From: Patescibacteria group bacterium UBA5194 | Lineage (GTDB): Bacteria; Patescibacteriota; Gracilibacteria; BD1-5; UBA6164 | Length of the DNA stretch: 12,659 nt | Assembly: GCA_002412935.1 (NCBI GenBank) | Contig: DHWA01000010.1 | Location: 1-12,659 of the forward strand | Reading direction: 5' to 3' | Shown here: piece after piece, positions 5,660-12,659 of the stretch | Layout: the number at the start of each line of letters is the position of its first letter | How positions within the stretch are numbered: the first letter of the stretch is position 1 | Made by a program: the position numbers and the translations under genes | The notes under the pieces: model-generated | What the model was told of the DNA's origin: nothing | What the model saw: the letters and a program-made list of their open reading frames with translations, nothing else | Database searches by the model: none

Positions 5660-8341
5660 ATGGGAATAAATTCAATGAGTGAATGAAGTGTATGAGACAC
5701 ACAAAACAAAAAAAATGACGCTAGTTGATTTATGTGAAATCTTGCTGAAAAAGGTAAATTAGCTGCACTTGCTGCTTTGTTTAGTGCTCCGTTTTTACCT
5801 GTATGAAATAAAGTTGATTGAATTATATCATGAGAAGCACAAGCATCAACTCTAGAATGAAGACAAGAACAAGTTGGTATAACTCTAGATGTAACAAAAA
5901 ATGAACAAGTAAATACAGTATTAGATTTACTAAAACTAGATGCAACAACAAAAGAAAAAGTACTAGAAAATATAAAAAAAATAAGTGAATGAAATACTTC
6001 AGGTAGTGTAACAATGGATAATACGACATGATGAAGTATAGAAATCTACAAAGAATGAAATGATATAAAAATAATAGTAGATGAATATAATGAAGATGGA
6101 ACAAAATGAAAACAATTAGATATAAAAATCCAAGATCCAAAAACATCAGCTAATCCACCAATAACAATCTGATCAAATGGAGTATCATATGAAGTAAACA
6201 AATGAGATACATCATATCTAGCATGAGTTAATTCAAGTTGAGATAATGAAAATGCCAGAGTAGCAGTAGCTAGTATGATAACAGAAAAAGTAGCTTTATG
6301 ATTGATGGTTGATTTATGACCAGATATGTATAGAATAATAGCTTCTATCTGATTTGAAGTATGATCTGATGGACACTTGATATTTATGTGAGAACACCTA
6401 AATCAAAAACAAGATATAGCAACACAATTATTATGAGTAATCCAAGAAAGAATAAGTCAAAATAAACTTTCAGTAGAATTCAAACAAAAACTATCAGATT
6501 GATTTGTAAATTATATGGTAGTGAGATGATATATATCACAAGCAGAAAGTAAAGAATTAATAAATAGACAATTTACAATAGAAGATGCAGATTATATAAG
6601 AGTATATAAACAAGTACTTTGAGTAAAATGATGATTTGGAACAGGACTTGAATGATGAATAGTATTTAAATTAAATGAAGAAAATAAAGTAGAAATGTTA
6701 CTTGATGCAGATAGAATGGATTTTGGAGATATGTGAGTAGAAACATGAGTATGAGTAAAAGCTAGATTTACTACAGAATCTTTAGCAAGATGAGTAAAAG
6801 TTTATGTAGAATGATGAGCAGGAAATAAAGTAACTTGAAATATGGTATGAGCTTGAATAAGTGCAAAACTAGATGAATTAGGAATTAAAAATAATTATGA
6901 TCTAGCAGCAAGAGTATGAGTTAAACATACTATGTGATGAATAACAGAAAATAATACAGCTGTATTTGCAGGAATTACATGAAGTTTCTGAGCATGATCA
7001 GATAATGCTAATAATTTAACAAAATGAGAAAGAATAACAAGAGATATAGAATGAAGCAGTCCTAATATCAAAACAAACTGAAGTCTAACTTGAGATATGC
7101 TTGATTCAATGGAGGCAACAGCAACAGCACTAATCCCAGTAAAAGTAGAAGAAAAAACAGAACTGGTAAGTAGTACTGCAAAAGAAAAACCAGTAGTAGT
7201 ACAACAAAAACCACCTAAACCACCTGAAAATAAAGAAGTTCCACCAGAGATGTGAAATATACCAGATAAAACAGCTACAAATGGAACAGCATTTAATTGG
7301 GATATATCAGGTTATGCAACACAAACAAACGGTGATATTATAACAGCATATAATCTAACTTGAAAATTACCAACTTGAATTACATTTGATTCAAAAACTT
7401 GAAAATTTGCAGGTACACCAACTGTAAATTGAGAATTTCCTTTAAGTGTAACAGCAATTGATAATGATGGAACAAGTAATAGTGATAGTTTCAAGATTAT
7501 AGTAAGTAATACTCCAGAAAAAGAAATACCACCAACAATGTTAAATGTACCAGATCAGACATGAACAGTTGGAACAGATATTACAAAAATAGAACTTTCA
7601 AAATATGTAACAAAAACAAATAGTGATGCAATAACATCATATGCTTACACAGGAACACTTCCTCCATGACTTACATTTGATACTGTAAATTGAATTATAC
7701 TTGGTGCTCCAACAACAGCTTGAACTTACAATATATCAGTTACTGCATTAGACAATGACTGAGCAAGTAATGCTGATGCTGTAAAATTTGTTATAGATAC
7801 TATAGCAAACAATTCACCAACAGCTAATGCCTGAGCAGATATAACAATAACAGCTTGAGATAGTACAACACTTAACTGAAGTGGAACAGACAGTGATGGA
7901 ACTATAACAGCATATGAATGGAGTACATGAGCAACAACTCAAAGTATAACAGTATCACCAGCAAGTACAACTACATATAGTTTAAGAGTAAAAGATAACA
8001 GTTGAAACTGGTCAGCATTTGATAGTGTAAAAGTTACAGTGGAAGCAATTCCAAATCAAGCACCAGTTGCATGAAATGGAAGTGTAGATGCTTGATGATG
8101 GCCATCTGTAAATTTTGATTTTTCAAGTTTAGTGAGTGATGATACAACTCTAGATAATCAGTTAATTTTTGAAGTAGTAAGTAATCCTGCTAATCTAATT
8201 ATAACTTGAACTTTTCCAAATATGACTTTTGAAGCTCCTATATGAGTATCCTTAGATACAACTATAACATATAGAGTAAAAGATACTGCTTGAGTTTATA
8301 GTAATACATGAAGTATAGATATTATTAATATAAATAATTAA
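5660..8341 (+). CDS. Large surface or secreted protein: Gly-rich beta region plus Ig-like/PKD domains (893 aa)
   Basis: ATG 5660 to TAA 8339-8341 encodes 893 residues; most glycines are TGA. A later ATG at 5675 is an alternative start. Residues 34-49 are hydrophobic (LAALAALFSAPFLPVG) and are followed by an A-Q-A at 60-62, a possible weak signal peptide after an unusually long N-region. Residues about 322-452 show alternating hydrophobic and Gly/polar residues (GFGTGLEGGIVFKL, VFAGITGSFGAGS), like stacked amphipathic strands. A Pro-rich linker (QQKPPKPPENKEVPP) near 516-530 precedes two He_PIG-type Ig domains (about 531-615 and 620-715, with LPTGITFDSKTG and LPPGLTFDTVNG). Next come a PKD-like domain (about 717-797) and a final Ig/cadherin-like module to the end. 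There is no LPXTG motif or C-terminal membrane anchor. An adhesin or structural surface role is inferred. It has its own strong promoter and terminator. Confidence 0.85.
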
Positions 8342-8380
8342 TCTAAGATAATTACCTGTGGCTATGCCTAGGGGGAAATT

Positions 8381-8433
8381 CATAAATAAAAACTCACCGT
8401 ATAAAACTTATACATGGTGAGTTTTTATTTATG
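8381..8433. terminator. Strong bidirectional terminator hairpin
   Basis: An 18-bp perfect stem (8381-8398 with 8416-8433, core AACTCACC/GGTGAGTT) is extended inward by GTATA/TATAC (8399-8403 with 8409-8413), with a 2-nt bulge. The arms carry A5 and T5 runs, so it works in both directions. It lies between the convergent ends of the surface protein gene (stop 8341) and the prepilin-like gene (stop 8449). The preceding 8342-8380 holds a GC-richer patch (GTGGCTATGCCTAGGGGG) with no assigned role. Confidence 0.88.
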
Positions 8434-8448
8434 GAGAATTTTTTTTAA

Positions 8449-10653
8449 TTAAGGTTTCTTATAAATCTTAACATAATCAATTATATCGTTCCATTGTAAA
8501 GAAGAAGGAGAAGAATTAAAGTTTCAAATATTCAAAATATTTCATAGGCTTAATGTTCATGATAATGATGTAGATCAAGTTGAATATCAATTTAAACTTA
8601 AGGTTCAATTAGTTCAATCTTTTTTGAAAATAGTTTTGTAAAAAGAATTATTATTTAAATTTGATACTGAAAAATTGTTTAAAAACGGTAAAAATGGTGT
8701 AGTAAGCGGAGCTTGAATTATAGAAAACATTTCATATCATAAAGAATTTTTCATAAATAATCTATATGTATCACTATTAAATAAATAATAATTTGCAACT
8801 GAAACTCTCTTCAAAGCCTCACCCCTCACACTCATCTCAATCGCAAAGTTAGGTCATAAATTTAAAGAGTCTAAACCTGTATATTTAATGTAATCAGCAA
8901 TGGTTGTTCAAGTTCATATAAATACTCATTTAACTCAATCTATATCACAAAAAGATTTTGTTTTTTCACATCAGTTTGGAAAACTTTCCAAATTATTGTC
9001 ATCTAGAGAATCAATTCCAGCAGTTGAATAATTTATAATATCTCATCAAGCTTTATACATATTCAAATCTCAAAGCTTATCATACGGAGCATAAGCAACT
9101 AAAGTATATCAGCTAGCTACTAGACTTGTATCTTGTTCTACACATCACACATTTCAAAAATCTATTTCTCATAACTCACAAGTAGAACTATATCCCAAAG
9201 TAGTAGGTACACTTACTGATTTTGTACAATTGTCTAATAGAATAGGATCACAGATTTTGATTTCTTGTGTTCCTATTAATCAAGTTATAGTAAGTAAATT
9301 AGCAGACCAAGTTCAACTTCAGCTTGGAATTGGAGTTGTTCAAGATATGATTTTTAGACCAGCTCAAGAGAAACTACTAGGTAATTCCAAAACTAAAGTT
9401 CATCATGGAATTATAGATTGGATTTTTGGTTGAGTATTTGTTAATCAATCTAAATTTGGGAGAATTGGATTAAGTATTGGATTAGGAAAAATACTTGATG
9501 TAGTATAAGTCTCAACTGTTTGTCATGTTGCAAACATTGAAACCTTTAAATTAGTTGGATCAATAGTTATATTTGAAACTGAAGGAGAAACATAAAAATT
9601 AGTTGTAGCTATATTATCATCACTATTCAACTTATCTATTATTGTATTGATTGTAGAATCTGTATTTGCTATTTTTGTAATTTCTACACTTCAAGTTTGT
9701 ACACTTATTTTAGTACTTCATAAAGTTCAATTATTACTCACTCCAAATATAGTCCCTCTAACCGCGGCTTCTGTATCTGTTGTGTATATTTCAAATTCTG
9801 ATTTTGGATCTAGCTTAGAAGTCTTGGTCCAGATTGTACCATAATCAAGAGCTAATTGTATCTTTGTAAATAGATTATTTTCATCTTTGTAAACCATATT
9901 AGCAAGTATTAGTTTGCTTGCTTTTGCAGGATCTCCAAGATATGATTTACTTCAATCACTATAATAGATTTGTGCTTCTCATCACATCGCTACTTCTATC
10001 GTATCTCATGCTTTTAATTCATTGTTTGCTATCCAAGTATCATTTATAATTACACCATTTACTGTTACTAATCCTCTAATACTTCAAATTTTTCATTTTA
10101 TTATTCTCTCATCTGGATTGTATGGAAAGTTTTTTGTTGATCTATCATATACAAAATCTGGTCAGTTGTATTCTCTGATTAGATTGTATGGTCCAGATTC
10201 ACCTGTATAATCTCATACTACTTTTGACTCATAAGTACCATTTGTTATATTGACACCTGCTATTTCAAAATAAAGTCATCAAGTTAGAGTTTTACCATAA
10301 GCATAGTATTGTTCAGTTCTTGGATCTATTGGTAAATATCACAAGTACTTTTTAGGAATAGTATCTTCTGTGATAAATCCAGCCACTCAAAAAGCTGTAG
10401 AATCATCATAATGCACATAATTAGAAGAATCATCAAAGAATTTCTGATTTCATTTTGGATCTGGAAGTGTTTTTGTATCACTCTTATATGATTCTAGAGA
10501 GTTTTTGAGAGTCTGAATATCACTTGTTATCTTACTATTTTTTGATCTCTCAGTATAACCACTATTTATACTAAGTCATATAACAGAAATCAAAGCGATT
10601 ATTGAGATTACTACAATTAGTTCTACAAAAGAAAAAGCTTTTTTATTGTTCAT
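8449..10653 (-). CDS. Prepilin-like protein with FecR-like and LamG/ConA-like modules (734 aa)
   Basis: On the minus strand, ATG 10653-10651 to TAA 8451-8449 encodes 734 residues, far longer than a normal pilin (about 150). The N-terminus KKAFSFVELIVVISIIALIS is a type III (prepilin) signal: cleavage is expected between A6 and F7, and E11 is the conserved Glu5 of the mature protein. A pseudopilin-like region with 'PIDPRTEQYYAYG' follows to about residue 130. Residues about 192-335 look like a FecR domain: LKAGDTIEV, IYYSDGSKSYLG, and the signature AAVRGTIFGV at 296-305. Six cysteines at 468-569 may form disulfides. Residues about 590-734 end in WNDIIDYVKIYKKP, typical of LamG/ConA-like folds. 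It is probably exported by a type IV pilus-type machine as a tip or minor-pilin adhesin (inference). It is separated from dut by a hairpin. Confidence 0.88.
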
Positions 10654-10699
10654 ATGGTAGGGTTTAAGAAATAGAAAGTGAGGTTATGTTGTCCCTAAA

Positions 10700-10756
10700 G
10701 GACTGTCTTCGCGAGCATCCTGAGTGATAACGGTAAAAAAGCTCAGAATGACAGGA
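10700..10756. repeat. GC-richer REP-like hairpin between dut and the prepilin-like gene
   Basis: CATCCTGAG (10716-10724) pairs with CTCAGAATG (10742-10750) with one G-T pair; outside it CTGT (10703-10706) faces ACAG (10751-10754). A small GTCC/GGAC hairpin adjoins at 10691-10703. The base composition is far richer in G+C than the surroundings. Read on the minus strand it begins TCCTGTCATTCTGAGC, which resembles widespread bacterial interspersed palindromes. It could act as a REP-like element or as an mRNA-stabilising or terminating stem after dut; there is no long T-run. Confidence 0.6.
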
Positions 10757-10762
10757 GTATTT

Positions 10763-11191
10763 TTACTTCACCCCAGTTGTTCCAAATCATCATCTATCAC
10801 CGTTATTCATAGATTCTACTAGTTCAAATTCTCATCTTTCTATTTTTACAAAAACTCATTGTCAGATTCTAGTTCCTGCTTCTAGTACTTGTCTTTTTCC
10901 TGATAAATTATAATAAGGAAATTTGATTGTATCATTGTCTCCACAGTAATCATTGTCTATAATTCAAACTGAATTAACTTGTATAAGTCAGTGTTTTTTA
11001 TATGTAGAACTTCTAGGTGCAGTTTGAAGCATATATCACTTTGGTGTTTCAACTACAAGCCCAGTTTCTACTAGTTTAAAGTCTCCAGGTTCAAAAATCT
11101 CTTCATTTAGACATCTAAAATCAAAAGCACAAGCTCCAGGAGTCTCATAGTTAACGCCTTTTCCATCTAGGGATTTAATTCTTACTTTCAT
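10763..11191 (-). CDS. dut: dUTP diphosphatase, trimeric dUTPase family (142 aa)
   Basis: On the minus strand, ATG 11191-11189 to TAA 10765-10763 encodes 142 residues, normal for the trimeric family. All five family motifs are visible: I, YETPGACAFDFR (15-26); II, APRSSTYKKHGL (58-69); III, NSVGIIDNDYCGD (73-85), with the catalytic Asp region; IV, RIGQGVFVKIE (108-118); V, DRGGFGTTG (132-140), the flexible C-terminal P-loop-like arm. The enzyme hydrolyses dUTP to dUMP and pyrophosphate, which keeps uracil out of DNA and supplies dTMP synthesis. Its start overlaps the end of gpsA by 10 nt, so the two are co-translated. Several motif glycines are TGA. Confidence 0.95.
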
Positions 11192-12156
11192 AAATTTAAA
11201 TTAGTAAATAGTATTTTTTTTCAAAGTTCTTTAGTAAGAGGGAAATTATCCTTATCTTTTATAATTTGGTAGACTCATTTTAGTGTCTCATATCACTCAG
11301 CTATTTTTCTTTCATTTTTCATAGTTTCAAGCACTTCTAGAACTTTTTGTCATTCTCAAACTAGTTTTCAAAAGTACCTATTTCTAGAATTTCAAAAACA
11401 AGTAGCAATCAAGTCTCATCATACAGCAAATGTATCAAATTTTATACTTTCATCTCATCAAAGTAATTTAAATAATTTTTTATATTCTGTGTAATATTCA
11501 CAAAAAAAGTATCAAATACTAGAAGATCATAAGCCTTGTCATTCGTAGTATCATGTAAATATAGCAAATATATTTTTCAAAGCTCATGCTAATTCTACAT
11601 TTTTTACTCTTCAAATACACAAGGTTACTTTAAATATAGGAGTTTCAAAATAATTTTTGAGTACATTTCACAAAGCTTCACTTTCAGCTCATATAGTTGC
11701 TCATATTATATTTCATTTTACTACATCAGATGCTATCATTCATCATGAAAGAGATGTGTAATTATAAGAAATTCAAGTTAATATATTTTTTAAGTCATCT
11801 CATACAGTATTTAAAGTTTTATTATTTATTCATTTTGCTAAGTTTAAAATAGTTATTCAAGGTTTTATATATTTTTTAACATCATTAAAAAAAGGGAGAA
11901 CAAATTGGCATGGTAAAGATAAAATTAGTAAATCTATACTAGGTAATATCTCTTCTATATTGTCTACAAATATTATATTTTTTCCTAATTTTTTTGTTCA
12001 TTCAAAGAAATAAGGATGTTTTCTAAAATTTTTTAGGTAACTTGACACTAAATCATTTTTTTCATAAGCATAAATTGTACTATCTTTATTCTTCTCTGAT
12101 ATATGTTTCAATATAGCAAATCAAAAGGCTCCTACTCAAACGATTAATGTTTTCAA
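11182..12156 (-). CDS. gpsA: NAD(P)H-dependent glycerol-3-phosphate dehydrogenase (324 aa)
   Basis: On the minus strand, from TTG 12156-12154 to TAA 11184-11182, 324 residues, the usual GpsA length. The Rossmann dinucleotide loop GVGAFG is at residues 7-12, immediately after the start. Further family blocks are LNLAKGI (105-110), SGGMIASDVVKGN (137-149, in place of SGPSFA), VELAGALKN (187-195, catalytic Lys194) and GGDLIATCFGNSRNR (246-260). The enzyme reduces dihydroxyacetone phosphate to sn-glycerol 3-phosphate for phospholipid synthesis. TTG is chosen because no ATG or GTG lies between the upstream in-frame TAA and the GxGxxG loop. The variant SGGM in place of SGPS is unusual. It overlaps dut by 10 nt. 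Confidence 0.92.
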
Positions 12157-12192
12157 TAAGTTATAAATTAGTATATAATATATAAATTAAAT

Positions 12193-12218
12193 ATTATAAA
12201 TAAAATCATAAATTGCAA
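12193..12218 (-). promoter_or_regulatory. Possible gpsA-dut promoter
   Basis: Read on the minus strand, TATAAT lies at 12198-12193, 36 nt before the TTG start of gpsA. The nearest -35-like box is TTGCAA (12218-12213), only 14 bp away, or TATTTG at 17 bp. A promoter is expected here, because the terminator at 12222-12257 separates gpsA from the sortase gene. The exact boxes are uncertain. Confidence 0.35.
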
Positions 12219-12221
12219 ATA

Positions 12222-12257
12222 AAAAAGATTAGGAAAATTGCTTTTTCTAATCTTTTT
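12222..12257 (-). terminator. Terminator after the sortase gene
   Basis: AAAAAGATTAG (12222-12232) pairs with CTAATCTTTTT (12247-12257); the stem extends inward by five more pairs (one G-T) to a 4-nt loop. Read on the minus strand the hairpin ends in T6 and then ATTTG. It lies 47 nt beyond the sortase stop and upstream of gpsA, so it most likely ends the sortase transcript. Confidence 0.75.
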
Positions 12258-12303
12258 AACTATTACTTCTCCCTTTGGAATATGTGTATGGTGAGGGATT
12301 ATT

Positions 12304-12659
12304 TTACATTTCTTTTAATTCTCAAGTTACTACTAATCTATTTAGTGTAGTTCAAATTGGCCAACAAGTCATTATCATTACTTGAGCCTTTGTTTTATTT
12401 CATTTAAAAATTGATACATTTCAAGGAGATATTACATTTTTTTGTTTTATTGTATATACATATTTTTTCTGGTTATAATAAACAATAATTTCATCTCAAA
12501 AATCTACATTATTTAATGTAGAAAAAACATCATTGAAATCTCAATCAATCCATGGAAAATTTGAAGAATGTCAAAAAATAAAAGAGTTTCATAATTCTCA
12601 AGGTTTTACACTTCATGGATATCTTATAACTCAATTTTCTAATTCTTTCATAAATATAT
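12304..12659 (-). CDS. Sortase, C-terminal catalytic part (5' end outside the window)
   Basis: On the minus strand the frame is open from the right edge to TAA 12306-12304, at least 118 residues. It contains the sortase catalytic triad: His in PGELGNSFIFGHSS, Cys in MIMTCWPIGTTL and Arg in NRLVVTGEL. Their order and spacing fit the class D/E-like sortases. Sortases are membrane-anchored transpeptidases that join a sorting-signal protein to the cell wall or to another pilin subunit. The first visible ATG (12651) lies too close to the catalytic His to be the true start, so the signal anchor and first strands are upstream. No LPXTG substrate is seen in this window. Confidence 0.88.

Noticed and set aside
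5823..6146. 107-codon Leu/Phe-rich minus-strand frame resembling a membrane protein
   Set aside because: It is the antisense shadow of the large surface protein, whose frame is continuous and has recognisable domains.
9230..10210. Several plus-strand frames of 60-70 codons
   Set aside because: All lie antisense to the prepilin-like gene, which has a continuous frame and clear motifs.

Overview
The window is AT-rich DNA in which TGA is read as a sense codon. TGA falls exactly where glycine is invariant in several unrelated families: the Walker A loop of an ATPase, the Nudix box, the GxGxxG loop of GpsA, dUTPase motif V and the HicA 'GGKH' motif. Stops are TAA and TAG only. This is translation table 25, known from the CPR/Patescibacteria lineages Absconditabacteria (SR1) and Gracilibacteria; I cannot choose between the two. 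Under the standard code nearly every gene here would look shattered. All gene calls below use TGA = Gly.

Layout. (1) 1-2008, + strand: the tail of an unidentified gene, a palindromic terminator, and a 614-residue hydrophilic protein with a small heptapeptide repeat. (2) 2009-5476, an accessory block: a probable toxin-antitoxin pair (+), a Nudix hydrolase (+), an AAA/DUF4143 ATPase (+), then a convergent minus-strand cluster holding an antitoxin-like ORF, a frameshifted RelE/HigB-like toxin, and a hicB-hicA pair. A 34-bp sequence is repeated nearly perfectly at both ends of the Nudix-ATPase segment. (3) 5598-8433: a textbook promoter, an 893-residue surface or secreted protein with a glycine-rich beta region followed by Ig-like (He_PIG, PKD) domains, and a strong hairpin terminator. 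(4) 8449-12659, all minus strand: a 734-residue prepilin-like protein carrying FecR-like and probable LamG/ConA-like modules, a GC-richer hairpin, dut (dUTPase), gpsA (glycerol-3-phosphate dehydrogenase, TTG start, overlapping dut by 10 nt), a terminator, and the C-terminal catalytic part of a sortase.

How it fits together. CPR bacteria of this group are small host-associated or predatory cells that depend on surface structures. The large Ig-domain protein, the multidomain pseudopilin and the sortase fit a cell-surface/attachment theme, and dut and gpsA supply housekeeping functions (dUTP removal, glycerol-3-phosphate for lipids). The middle block, with two or three toxin-antitoxin-like modules, a decayed toxin, a DUF4143 ATPase and flanking repeats, looks like a gene-exchange or decay hot spot. 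No rRNA, tRNA, CRISPR array or transposase was seen. No gene-free stretch exceeds 300 bases.
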